Shown here: piece by piece, positions 10,445 to 20,355 of the stretch
Position numbering within the stretch: the stretch's first letter is position 1
Layout of the letters: every line of letters starts with the position of its first letter
Source of the DNA: Ampelomyces quisqualis
Lineage: Eukaryota; Ascomycota; Dothideomycetes; Pleosporales; Phaeosphaeriaceae
Direction of reading: 5' to 3'
Length of the DNA stretch: 64,000 nt
NCBI GenBank assembly: GCA_018398575.1
Contig: JAGTXZ010000018.1
Coordinates: 806,001 to 870,000 of the forward strand
Position numbers and translations under genes: made by a program
Notes under the pieces: generated by a model
Told to the model about the DNA's origin: nothing
Database searches by the model: none
What the model saw: only the letters and a program-made list of their open reading frames with translations

Positions 10445-12227
10445 ATGTCAGGCCTTGAAGTAGCGGGTGTGGTCCTGGGCTCACTGCCTTTGGTGATCTC
10501 CGCTCTGGAGAACTACGCTCAGGGCATAGCAACGGCAAAGCGATACTGGCGGTACAAATCGGAGCTGAGATCGTTGATCCTACAAATCAACACAGAGCGT
10601 GGTATATTTGTGAACACGCTGGAGCAATTACTCGGGGGTATCGTGAGAATCGAGCACATGTCGGACTTCCTTTCCAATCCCGGTGGCGAGGCTTGGAAAG
10701 ATGCCAGTGTAGACGTGAAGCTAAAGAAACGACTCAGGGGGGCATTCGAGGTCTATCTGGGCAATGTCAGTGGGATGGAGCAATCGTTGAGTAAAATGAT
10801 GGTTAAGCTCGCGCTTGGTTCGGATGGGAAGGTGTGGTCGGTGCGCTCTTTCCCTAAGACTGTTTCTGACAACAAGCCAGCCGCAATTCACCGATCCGAA
10901 CCTCTTCAAGCAGGAATATAAGCGACTGAAGTTTAGCCTCAGCAAATCCGAGTACTTAGAACAACTTGTAGATCTCAGAAACCACAATCAGGCCTTGACA
11001 CGACTCACCAAGCAGTCACTGGAGCTTGAGCCGGCCAGGACAAACGCCAAAGTTCGCGCTTGTCCAAATTTCAATGCGCTACAGCAATATGCGCGTAGTC
11101 TGTTTCATACACTCAAATCCAGTCTATGTTGCGACTGTGAGAGCCATGCAGTCAAGCTGCGTTTAGAGAACAGATACGGCAGAATCAATGATGAAGAGGA
11201 GGATCTGCTGAAGAGCACTCACTTTCGAGTCATCTTCACCAATAGCTCAGCCGCAAAGGCTACAACTCGAGCTTGGAGAGAAGCAGACATCCGATGGATC
11301 GCAGAAAAGCCACAGTGTGCGCTCCTTTCATCAAGTCCAAACGCTAGCTATACCACAGCGAAAGCTACTCGGACGGTGCGGTTCGATCACGTCAAGACGC
11401 AGGCTACGATGGGTAGTACAACAGTCACAGTCACAGAACAACAAGCAACCGTGGCGACCAATGCAGGGCCGGATCATATTGCGAATCTTTGCCAGACGAT
11501 TGCAAGACTACAAAGTCCACGAAGAGTCGTATGTGCTGGGTACATGCTAGATAGCCTCAAGCGCAAACACGGCATCTATCCATTGGATGCACCGGCCTGC
11601 CCAGCAGGACAGCAAGATTGGACTGCGTACACATTGCGGCAGGTACTCACTCAAAGAGCTGGGAGCATTAGACGCTTTACGCAGCACGACAAATACAAAG
11701 TGGCAGTCGACCTGGCATCAAGTGTACTACAGCTCTACAAGACGCCCTGGCTGAACGACGACTGGACTGCCAACGACGTTTATTTTGTGCACCGCCCTGG
11801 AGCGGTCAGTTCCACCATGTACGAACACGCATTCATATACCGAAAGTTCTCATCGACCGTCCCCCCGATCTCCGCCACTCAACCACCAAAGCAACGAGTC
11901 ATCCGGAATCCGACGCTTTTCACGCTCGGCGTGCTCCTGATAGAGGTCCTGTATGGGAAATCGATCGAGGAACTACAGACAGCGAATGATCTGGACTGCG
12001 AGCACACGCCGGGCGCTGTCTGGTGTACCGCCGAACGGCTGATCAACGAGGAGGGGATTTACCTCGAAGCGGGGCAACTTTACTCTGACGCGGTGAGACG
12101 GTGCATACGCTGCGACTTCAACCAGAAGAAGACGAGTTTGGATGACGAGGAATTTCAGCAGGCAGTGTACGAAGGCGTGGTGGCCCCCTTGGACAAGATA
12201 CTGCAGCGTTTCCGAGGCGCGCTCTGA
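10445..12227 (+). CDS. DUF7580-type fungal protein (prion-inhibition/NLR-associated family)
   Basis: Two exons, 10445-10831 and 10881-12227, join through a 49-bp intron (GTGTGG...CCAG) to give 577 residues. The joint restores GSDGKPQFTDPNLFKQEYKR, the conserved junction region of this family. The N-terminus MSGLEVAGVVLGSLPLVISALE is the amphipathic start common to Pezizomycotina proteins with DUF7580 or HeLo/STAND partners. The C-terminal half contains LYKTPWLNDDWTANDVYF and TLFTLGVLLIEVLYGKSIEEL, which resemble the C-lobe of a degenerate protein kinase, as in other DUF7580 members. No catalytic HRD/DFG motifs are visible, so activity is unlikely. Related genes are abundant and variable in Dothideomycetes and are linked by family to non-self recognition, but no role is shown here. 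Confidence 0.85.
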
Positions 12228-12904
12228 CTGGTGAGCGGTACATATTGACTATGCATACTCCGTACAGGGCACACGACCGAGGCAATGCTAGTACTAGATG
12301 AGTGTGTGTACGGAGTACTTGGTTGGACTGGCCAGCGTCGGCTCAAGCGTGGGCTTGCTGCAGGGTCCAATCAATTAGCGCAGATGACAAAGGATGGGCA
12401 AATGATTGCAGGAGATGATGCAGGGCGGCTCTCTGCGACATGGCGATGCGGAGAGAGAGCCTACACAGTGCGGAGTATCTAAGAGCCGCATGTCGACCTT
12501 CCCCTGATCAACGGACGCCCCCAGGCAGCCGCAAGTAGATTGGGCAGCTCGATGCGGTGCAGGCTTGTTAAAGGAGATGCACTACTCGGGGGTAGCAAGT
12601 GTGAAATCGGCGCTCAGGGTCTCCTTGGCGTGCATCCACTCTGGGGATCACGGTCCATGGTGACGGCGCTTCCCACCAGCAGTTGGTATATTGACCATGT
12701 CATTCCCTACCCCATTCAATATTGCGTACGCCGCGCATGACAGTGCAGAGATGACCGTGGGGAGCGCTGAGTGCTGGCTGCAACCGCCTCCACACCCAAG
12801 CTGCGCCAGGTCAACCAAGTTGGCAGCTTGCAGCCAATAATTGCGCCAGATAGTCAGTTTCCGGCGGCTGAAACAAGAGCGTCAGCCCGACCTCGGCCCT
12901 TTGC
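12228..12904. other. Intergenic region with TACTCCGTA-type motifs
   Basis: This 677-bp spacer carries no supported gene. It contains TACTCCGTAC at 12256-12265 and the reverse form GTACGGAGTAC at 12308-12318, about 50 bp apart in opposite orientation. A related GCGGAGTATC lies near 12471. Confidence 0.5.
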
Positions 12905-14176
12905 ATGCTCCGTACCGTGTACCTGCCTCTCCCAGACTATGTATTCACCCTCGACGCCGCCATGACCCCCCACCTGTCCATGCCTCCCTCTCCAAAGCAC
13001 GACGACCGCATCCAGCGCCGCCAAGCCATGGCCACGGCACCTTCCCTCCGCCGCCTGACCAAGACGCCGCCTCCTCGGCCAGAAGCCGTCGACGAGACCG
13101 CCAGCCCGTCCGATCCTCTCGCGCCATCCGCCAGTTCTGCAGGCCAGCGCGCAGACAGCGTGCTCGACGACGCGGACAGCATGGCCGCACACAACGCCCT
13201 GAGCCGCCAGCCCAGCAGCTCTTCCGACGACAGCAACTCCTCAAGACGCCCTACGACGCCGCGCGCACACACCGATCCCTCCTCCGATCCCTCGGCCGAT
13301 CCCTCGGCCGATCCCTCCGCCATGTTCAGCTCACAGCCCCGAAATCGGTCGCCGTACGCGCGCTCCCACCTGCGCTCCCACAGCAGCTCGGCATCGCTGA
13401 GCGCTCCCGTCATGACCAGAGCCCATTCCTTGCCCACTGTGATGCACACTGCGGGTCAGCTCTCGCTCTCGCTCGCGCCTCCACCGCTGCCACTTGCCCG
13501 CCCGTCTTCGCCTCTGCGGTCGCCCAATCGAACGCGAAGTCCTCGGGGCCTGGAGCCTAGGCCTCTTATGGCAGGTCCATGCAGTTCGGGCATCCGCCCC
13601 GCCTCACTGGGGTCCTTCGAGGGCTCTCCCAGCGTGTGCGACATATCCGAGGACGCCGAGTTGGAGCTCACGCCTCGCGCAGCTGTCTCGGGCCTGTACA
13701 GCAGCACCGGCTCCCTGTCGCGACGACGGCGACCAGCTTCGCCTCTGCACCACGTCTATGGGCCCTTTGGCGCCCCGCCCACCAGCACTCCAGGCGTCAG
13801 CACCCCCACGTCTGGCTCCTCCTCCCCGCTGTTCGCACCTGCCAAGTTCAACGAGCAGTATCCTTCCTCGCTTGCCTCCTCGTCCGTCCCGTCTACGCCG
13901 ACTTCGATGCGCTCCCGAAGCCCTTCCATCTCCTCTTTAGAAACCATCGAAGACAGTCCGGACGCAGAAGAGGCTGCCATCGAGGCAGACCGGATCGCGA
14001 AGCTCAAGGCTGTGGCTGACCGAGAGGACGGCGGTGACCAGAGGCGCTCCAGCTTGGATGTGCCTGAGCGCGGCCGCACCTTTGGCTTTGGCAAGAGAGA
14101 CTCTCGAAAGAGGTGGAGCGTCTGTGGCGCCGAGAGACGTGGGGACCTGGATCTTGAAACCATCTGGGAAGATTGA
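12905..14176 (+). CDS. Serine/proline-rich low-complexity fungal protein with conserved C-terminus
   Basis: This single-exon frame encodes 423 residues, or 404 if translation starts at the second ATG (12962, MTPHLSMPPSPKHDD). I favour the second start weakly, because the first 19 residues look unlike the rest. Most of the protein is disordered, rich in Ser, Pro and Arg, with many SP/TP sites. A run of four 12-bp units at 13274-13321 encodes DPS-S/A repeats. The only ordered-looking part is the C-terminus: SPSISSLETIEDSPDAEEAAIEADRIAKLKA and then KRWSVCGAERRGDLDLETIWED, which I recognise as a conserved ending of otherwise variable ascomycete proteins of unknown function. GC content is higher than its neighbours. 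No enzymatic domain is visible. Confidence 0.75.
   Translation: MLRTVYLPLPDYVFTLDAAMTPHLSMPPSPKHDDRIQRRQAMATAPSLRRLTKTPPPRPEAVDETASPSDPLAPSASSAGQRADSVLDDADSMAAHNALSRQPSSSSDDSNSSRRPTTPRAHTDPSSDPSADPSADPSAMFSSQPRNRSPYARSHLRSHSSSASLSAPVMTRAHSLPTVMHTAGQLSLSLAPPPLPLARPSSPLRSPNRTRSPRGLEPRPLMAGPCSSGIRPASLGSFEGSPSVCDISEDAELELTPRAAVSGLYSSTGSLSRRRRPASPLHHVYGPFGAPPTSTPGVSTPTSGSSSPLFAPAKFNEQYPSSLASSSVPSTPTSMRSRSPSISSLETIEDSPDAEEAAIEADRIAKLKAVADREDGGDQRRSSLDVPERGRTFGFGKRDSRKRWSVCGAERRGDLDLETIWED
13274..13321 (+). repeat. In-frame 12-bp coding repeat (4 units)
   Basis: Four consecutive 12-bp units of the form GATCCCTCSKCC encode Asp-Pro-Ser-Ser/Ala repeats within the low-complexity protein. The third unit is identical to the second. 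Such a repeat is prone to length variation between strains. Confidence 0.85.
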
Positions 14177-14749
14177 ACATACGCGAGTTTCCTTACTGCA
14201 TACACGGGCGTTTGGCGGATATCACCACATGAGTCTCAAAGGGCTTCTGCCTGCTCCAATGTACGGCTTTGCGTGCCTTCGCAATAAGCTGTTCTCAGCT
14301 GGCCAGAGTCCCTTTGAGAGTTGGCGGCGTGCTTTCTTTGAGAGTTGCGGCTTGCTTTCTCGCACACGGCATGAATATCCACGACCTAAGTCGTCATTAG
14401 CATGATACCCTCTGTACATGGGAGCCTTGGCTTTGATTAATTGGTTGCATTGAGGCTTGCTGCCCGAGAGGCTTACAACCTCGCCAATACGAACATTTAG
14501 ACAAACCTTGCACCCATTATGAGTGATGGCAACTGATTCGCTCCTTGAAATTCTGTATGTGCCCTCGGGAATGGTCGCAAGCTCAACAACGGCAGAACGC
14601 GGCGACGCTTTCCGTATTTGGCAACCATGACAGCCACCCAATCAGACGGCTTGGAAGGTCTGACATCACACCCAAGAGCTCCATCGTCGAAGCTTCTCTC
14701 TGCGATACTCACTTTCTCCTTAACCCAGGTTCGCTTTCAAACTTCCAAA
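14177..14749. other. Intergenic region, no gene seen
   Basis: These 573 bp lie between the low-complexity protein and the oxidoreductase. The frame upstream of the oxidoreductase ATG stays open back to 14618 but shows no family sequence. It could be 5' UTR. Confidence 0.5.
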
Positions 14750-15751
14750 ATGCCCATCAGCTTCGGGATCATCGGTACAAACTGGATCACGCACTCTTTT
14801 GTGAAATGTGCCCATTCGACGTCGAAGTGGAATCTCACAGCTGTATATTCGCGCAAGCAGGAGACTGCCCAAGAGTTCGCGTCCCAATATGAGTCGAAAG
14901 ACATTGCTCTCTATACTTCGGTCGATGGCCTAGCAAACGACACAAACCTCTCGACAGTATACATTGCATCTCCCAACATCCTGCACTATGAACAAGCCAA
15001 GACCATGCTCCTAGCTGGCAAGAACGTCATCCTCGAAAAGCCCTCCTGCAGCACCGTCTCAGAACTCGACGATCTCTTCAAACTCGCCAAAGAAAAAGGC
15101 GTGGTCCTAATCGAAGCATTCCGACACATCCAAGAAGCAAACTTCAAAATCCTCAAGCACGCCATCGCCAAACTCGGACCGCTCTACGGCGCAAGCATAA
15201 CTTTCGCCCAGTACTCGTCGCGCTACGAAAAAGTCCTGGCCGGCGAAACCCCAAACATATTCAACCTCGAAATGGGCGGTGGCGCGCTCCCAGACCTAGG
15301 CGTATACTGCGTCTCAGCAGCAATCGACCTCTTCGGCGCCCCAAAAGACAGCATCTACTACCCCGTGAAAATCGCCACGGGCGCCGACGGCGCGGGCAAA
15401 CTCATCCTCACGTACGACACTTTTAGCGTATATTTGTGCCACTCCAAAATCTACGCATCCGATGCCCCGACGGAAATTTACGGCGAAAAAGGCACGCTGG
15501 TTGTGCCGACGGTGACGGATATCGAGAGCGTCGTGCTATGGGATGCGAAGACGAAGAATAGGACTGAGTTGGCGCGGCCCAAGGAGCCCACTGAGTTTAA
15601 TTTGAAGGACGAGGCCGAGGAGTTTGCGAGGTGTATCGAGCAGAGAGATCAAGAGGCGATTGGCAGGTATGAGCAGCTTAGCAGGGATATACTAAGGGTA
15701 TTAGAAAAGAGCAGGAGGGATAATGGGTTGTTATTCCCTGGAGGGATCTAA
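14750..15751 (+). CDS. Gfo/Idh/MocA-family NAD(P)-dependent oxidoreductase
   Basis: This is a 333-residue dehydrogenase of the glucose-fructose oxidoreductase / inositol dehydrogenase / MocA family. I chose the ATG at 14750 because it opens MPISFGIIGTNWITHSFV, the beta-strand and glycine turn of the Rossmann fold. An in-frame upstream ATG at 14618 would add 44 residues without family similarity. The NAD-binding region continues with VYSRKQETAQEFA and VYIASPNILHYEQA. The hallmark EKP motif is at NVILEKPSCSTVSEL, whose lysine is catalytic in the family. The substrate-domain marker GGGALPDLGVYCV is also present. Substrate is unknown; relatives act on sugars, inositols and dihydrodiols. The protein probably acts in the cytosol, since there is no signal peptide. 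Confidence 0.92.
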   Translation: MPISFGIIGTNWITHSFVKCAHSTSKWNLTAVYSRKQETAQEFASQYESKDIALYTSVDGLANDTNLSTVYIASPNILHYEQAKTMLLAGKNVILEKPSCSTVSELDDLFKLAKEKGVVLIEAFRHIQEANFKILKHAIAKLGPLYGASITFAQYSSRYEKVLAGETPNIFNLEMGGGALPDLGVYCVSAAIDLFGAPKDSIYYPVKIATGADGAGKLILTYDTFSVYLCHSKIYASDAPTEIYGEKGTLVVPTVTDIESVVLWDAKTKNRTELARPKEPTEFNLKDEAEEFARCIEQRDQEAIGRYEQLSRDILRVLEKSRRDNGLLFPGGI

Positions 15752-16957
15752 GTGTGATGAAAAAGGTTCGTACGAGAGTTGGAGGTAGCAAGCAGTGTGG
15801 TGGAGTAGTGGTATAGTGGAAGTGAAACCAATACATCCCAGGACCAAAAAAAGAAATCATTCCTCACCCAATTCAAAGCCCTCGATCGTCCCACGTCGCA
15901 GTCCAATGTCGTCTAATACCAAGACCAAAACGCCCCACACTAGAGAGCCCGAGAAACAATTATGAACACAAGACCGACTCCACCTCACGCCGTGTGTCTC
16001 ACACCAACCAGAAAAGAAGAAAAAATCCACGCAGTCCAAGACGCTTTCTTGCCCCCGACTACCCATGACATCGCGCATCTCAATTCAAACAAACTTACCA
16101 TACGTCGGCCGAGAGTATCCGAAAGAACATTTCCATGCGGATCGCCTGAGCGCAAACGATGGGCCAAAAGGAAGGCGTACTGGGCATTTGTGATGGGAAT
16201 TGTAATGGTGACGGTGGGGAGATACGTGGTGGAAGCGGGAAGGGGGGGGGGGGAGTGTATGGGAAGTGTGATGCGGGAGGCGTGTAAGAAATGTTGGCTG
16301 TGGTGGAAGGGCAAAGAGGTTTGCTGGGGAGTTGGGCGCGTGAAGCAAGTGGCGCACGAGCAGATTGCTTCGACGAGCTCGCGGAGGGGTGCCATACGAA
16401 GTTAAGTTCTGGTCGACAATGGTCACTTGACTTGAAACCGCGTCTTCAAAGCGTATTCTCACCTTCAAGACAGTCCTTACATGAGTACCATGTGTAATGG
16501 AAAAAAACTGGCTTTGGTACTCCATCCTACGACGGCTTTGAGCGTGAAATACTGTTGGGTTGTCAGCAGATCTTGTGGCACTGTCTGAGTAAAGGATGTT
16601 GCAAGATGCCCCATCACCCTTGTGGTTCATTGTGGTGCACATTTGAAGAGAAACAAATGCATTCATTTCTAAGCGCAGATGAAATTGATACCCTAGAATA
16701 CACGCCGTCAAATGGGTTGCCCATTGCTCGTCATTCGAAGCCATTATTTACCGTCCCCAGCCTCCTCTATCCCCTTTGCCAGCACTCGCTCTTCGCGTGT
16801 GCTCCAAAGAAAATACGAAAATGTAGACGTACAACATGCTACGCATTGTCTGGGATTGCGCCATGTGGATGTGAACTTGTCCGCCGTTACGTGCCGTTGT
16901 CGCTGATTGCAGGTGGTTTTGTTTTTCATGGCTGCAATGGCACGCTGGTTTGCTGGT
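15752..16957. other. Intergenic region, no gene seen
   Basis: These 1.2 kb lie between the oxidoreductase and the 3' end of VMA3. Open frames exist on both strands around 15.9-16.7 kb but lack family character and mostly overlap each other. A run of ten or more G residues lies near 16241-16252. Confidence 0.5.
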
Positions 16958-17809
16958 CTAGCAGCGGTTGTTTTCATCGCCAGCCTTGGCGTTCATGAGC
17001 AGGGCAACGATGAGACCGTAGAGACCCAAGACTTCAGCGAAAATGAGGATCAAGATCATTCCCACGAACAACCTGGGCTGCTGGGCAGTTCCACGGACAC
17101 CAGCATCGCCGACAATTCCGATTGCGAAACCAGCAGCCATACCCGAGAGACCGACTGCGAGACCAGCACCGAGCTGAATGAAGTTGGCGAAGAGCGAGGA
17201 GTCTTGCTTCAAGCCGTTGGAGATGAGAACGGACACGACGAGACCGTAAATACCGATGATACCAGCCATGACGACAGGGATAATGTCTACGCGTTGTTAG
17301 CCCCTTTTGCCTAGTACTTCCTTTCGGCCCGGCTAGTCGCGCAGCTTGATGCAGGCAGTGTTGACATACTCTTGACGATGAGGTCAGGGCGGAGTACACC
17401 CATAGCAGAAACACCCACACCGGCCTTGGCGGTTCCGTAGGCAGCTCCGAAACACGCGAAGACAATGGCTGACGTGCAGCCCATCGCGCCGAAGAAGGGC
17501 TATCATAGGTCAGCTTGAGTTCGTCATGTGCGTCGCGTCGGCCATGCTGTGACGTGTGCCGTGGAGAATAGCCTATTGCGAGAGCAACGCGGAAGGAGGC
17601 GTGGCAAAGGTGTGCTTTGGAACACTAACAGCATAGACGGGGCTGTTACATTAGTTAGCAATCATGCATACATTTGACAATCATCACAGAGTCTGTCCAA
17701 TGGTAGTGGGGCGATGGCAAGCTCCAGCCCATGTGCGCAGAGGCAAGCTGGAGCTGCCTAAGCCGTCCCAGTGGAGCTCCGGGGCCACTCACCAGAGTTC
17801 TGAAGGCAT
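16958..17809 (-). CDS. VMA3: V-type proton ATPase proteolipid subunit c (four exons)
   Basis: This is subunit c of the V-ATPase membrane ring, which carries protons across vacuolar membranes. Exons in transcription order are 17809-17793 (17 nt), 17642-17630 (13 nt), 17499-17370 and 17286-16958, encoding 162 residues, the normal family size. Splicing gives MPSELCPVYAPFFGAMG, matching fungal VMA3 N-termini. The first two exons are too short to be found as open frames, but both flanks have GT..AG signals (GTGAGT/ACAG and GTTAGT/ATAG). Four membrane helices follow, with glycine-rich faces (GAGLAVGLSGMAAGFAIG). The essential proton-carrying glutamate is in IFAEVLGLYGLIVALL. The introns are 150, 130 and 83 bp. 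The gene is divergent from SNU13. Confidence 0.95.
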
Positions 17810-18215
17810 GTTGAAGGTGGTGTATGTGTTCGACGGCTCGGCCGGATGGAGTGTCAGATGTTTATGGAGATGGACGGGTGTCGTGGGAGCGTCGACGGGG
17901 GCGGATGCGATGTCGAGGTGAGTGGTGACGATGGCTGGCGACGCAGTCTTCGCCTACGCGCTAGCTATGCACGTGTGCCAAGGGCGGTCTGTGCACAGGA
18001 GAAGCTCCAGAATTTGTGGACCTCGTCGAAACTTTTGTCGCAACCCACGAACATCAATCCACCAACCCACCATCCCACCACACATCATTCTGGGCGAGCC
18101 GAGGCAGTGAACCTTTGCAGGCGAGCTGAAGCAGTGAACCTACGAACTTGGTCAACCCTTCACCGTACCTTCTCACGAACTCAGCAACCTTCCATCTTAG
18201 CTACCTACCTACGCA
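17810..18215. promoter_or_regulatory. Shared divergent promoter of VMA3 and SNU13
   Basis: These 406 bp separate the VMA3 and SNU13 start codons. The SNU13-proximal half is C/A-rich (ATCAATCCACCAACCCACC and similar), typical of a fungal 5' leader. A direct repeat inside it is listed separately. Confidence 0.6.
18094..18141 (+). repeat. 27-bp-period direct repeat in the SNU13 leader
   Basis: Two copies of GCGAGCYGARGCAGTGAACC occur at 18094-18114 and 18121-18141, differing at two transition positions. They lie 75-120 bp before the SNU13 ATG, so they may be transcribed as part of its 5' UTR. Confidence 0.7.
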
Positions 18216-18751
18216 ATGGCTGAAGACAATTCCGCCGCGTGGCCCCAAGCTGACCAACAGCTGAGCCAGGAGATCCTGGATCTCGTCCAGCAGGCAACTC
18301 AGTGCGTTTCCCAACTACTCATCCCCTGGCCTGGACCCGCTAACAAACTTTTAGCTACCGCCAACTTAAGAAAGGCGTACGTCCGCTTACTACGAGCTTC
18401 TCACACTGCAGCTAACGTCAACCAAGGCCAATGAAGCGACCAAGACCTTGAACCGCGGTATTTCCGAGTGCATCATTCTCGCGGCGGACACTTCCCCGTG
18501 AGTTAAAATGGAACGCATTCAGGCTACACGAAAACTGATTATGAGACAGACTCGCCATCCTCCTCCACCTGCCTCTCCTCTGCGAGGACAAGAACGTGCC
18601 ATACGTCTATGTTCCCTCCAAGATGGCACTCGGCCGCGCCTGCGGTGTAGCTCGCGCCGTCATTGCCTGCTCGATCACGACCAACGAAGCCAGCGACCTC
18701 ATGGGCCAGATCAGGACCCTCAAGGACAAGGTCGAGCGTCTCCAGATCTAA
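18216..18751 (+). CDS. SNU13: U4/U6.U5 snRNP and box C/D snoRNP protein Snu13 (15.5K homologue)
   Basis: This L7Ae-family RNA-binding protein recognises the kink-turn in U4 snRNA and box C/D snoRNAs, serving splicing and rRNA modification in the nucleus. Exons are 18216-18301, 18355-18376 (22 nt), 18427-18497 and 18550-18751; introns are 53, 50 and 52 bp. The product is 126 residues, the same as yeast Snu13. Restored junctions read LVQQATHYRQLKKGANEA and ILAADTSPLAILLHLPLLCE, which are near-invariant in the family. VPYVYVPSKMALGRACGVARAV follows, and the protein ends DKVERLQI. All donors are GTGCGT, GTACGT or GTGAGT. It is divergent from VMA3 across a 406-bp promoter. There is no doubt about identity. 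Confidence 0.96.
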
Positions 18752-19834
18752 GACATGTACCCGCAACTTGGACGCCAGGGCAACAGGAAAATGTTGAGAG
18801 GAAGGGTTGTGGCAATCTGAGGAACTACACACTCTGCGGCATGACAAGAATAAGCAGAAACCCAGGATGGAAAATTCCCAGGCTCTCTGTTCGTAGACGG
18901 AGAATGAAATGCTGAAACTCTGGCATGGACTCTTGCAAAAGACAAACCGTAAATGATGATTTTCATGATACATGATCGCCTCAACGACTGTGACTGCAAT
19001 GATGTTTCCACTCGTTTACCACCTGAATATAACGTTCCAAAGATCTCCAGCGGTTAAGAGATAAAAGCAGAAATATTACGTTTCGAGCTCTAACATCAAT
19101 TCAGGGCACAGGACAAAAACATCGTGTTCCGTCACGTCGGCTACTAGATGGAAGCTGCAAAAATTCACGCCGACATCCATCTTCTGCTTACTCCACCAAA
19201 CCGCAAAAACCAACAAAAAACATTCAACAGCGGGGATTCGCCAGTGGTCACCCACCTGACTACTGGTCCGCCGGTGCACTGCTTAAATATGGCTGAGCGA
19301 ACGGGAAGCCTTGTTCTCAGCGCCCTGTGGTCGAATGTGGAGTGCCTTTAAATTGAATAATCCATATTCATAGAGACTGAACAACAATGGTGTTAATCTC
19401 TCTTGCTCTTTGTCAACGACATAGCTAGATATCCTGTTCTTGGTCTCGCGCTTTCTGTAAACAGGCAATCTCCCCCTGTATCTACTGATGTGCTGTGCAG
19501 GCGAGACCTCTAGGTAAGACACAAGAAAAGGCAATGTTCTGTGTAGCCGAAGACGTATCGTCACAAAAGGCACATGCTGAGACACTTTTTGCTTTGAATT
19601 CTGAGCTTTTCAAGACCTTAGACAGAGCCAAAGTCTCAGCGGCTGTTTTAGAAACGACTCAAATGCTGGTTTATGTGTGTATAAGGTAAGGCTACAATCT
19701 GTACCGATAACTACAATACGATCAAGAATTCCAGCACTACAGCACATAATAGCGTACAAACTCTTCATCACTACCCCACCTGGAATATCCTGCAACGAAC
19801 CAGCCAACTATCATCATTTCCCCTGTCAAAGATC
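18752..19834. other. Intergenic region, no gene seen
   Basis: About 1.1 kb follows SNU13. It contains its 3' UTR and the promoter of the small zinc-ribbon gene. No open frame here has recognisable character. Confidence 0.5.
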
Positions 19835-20329
19835 ATGACGACCATCTTTTCTCGTGACCCAAATAGATGCTGGCACTGTAAAATTCAGAACACCTCCAGT
19901 GCACGAATCTGCGAAAAATGCTCTGTTAAGATACCATCCGTTAGGATTGATGGAAAGAAGATCAAGTACCTTACATATACATTCGGCTCCCGCGCGAACG
20001 ACTTTGGCTGTCAAAAGCTCCATGAACGGCTCATCAACGACGCCATTACCAGTCTGCGAAATGAACAAACCACGTCGATAATTATACGAACGGGAACAAA
20101 TGACATGCAAGCTATGCTGTTCATGCTCATAAATGACGGGCAAACTCGATTTTCTATCAATAATGTGCCTGCCCACGTAGCAGTCGCACCGCCACCAGCA
20201 GGAAGCGATTTATTCGCCCAGTTTCTTGCAGCTAGCAACTACATAATAGCTAGAGATCAAGACCCAAATCTCGGTACACACCCAGTCCAGTCCAAATATC
20301 AAGATCTCTTCTCGTCTAACTCTATCTAG
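19835..20329 (+). CDS. Small hypothetical protein with N-terminal zinc ribbon
   Basis: This is a 164-residue single-exon frame that I do not recognise as a named family. Residues 12-30 form a CWHCKIQNTSSARICEKC motif, spaced CX2CX10CX2C with Asn four positions after the second Cys. This is close to a RanBP2-type or short zinc-ribbon fold. The middle (about 45-130) alternates charged and hydrophobic segments, including TSIIIRTGTNDMQAMLFML, with no membrane helix or signal peptide. The gene is convergent with the APH-type kinase, with stop codons only 26 bp apart. The zinc motif makes chance coding unlikely, but expression is not shown. Base composition is AT-richer than in the housekeeping genes. 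Confidence 0.55.
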   Translation: MTTIFSRDPNRCWHCKIQNTSSARICEKCSVKIPSVRIDGKKIKYLTYTFGSRANDFGCQKLHERLINDAITSLRNEQTTSIIIRTGTNDMQAMLFMLINDGQTRFSINNVPAHVAVAPPPAGSDLFAQFLAASNYIIARDQDPNLGTHPVQSKYQDLFSSNSI

Positions 20330-20355
20330 GATGCGGGCTCTTTCCTGCCTAAAGC

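Noticed and set aside
13456..14205. Long minus-strand and shifted open frames across the Ser/Pro-rich gene
   Set aside because: They are shadow frames of the GC-rich coding sequence at 12905-14176, which alone ends in a conserved C-terminus.
15857..16744. Several overlapping open frames between the oxidoreductase and VMA3
   Set aside because: They overlap on both strands, have biased low-complexity composition and show no family signatures.
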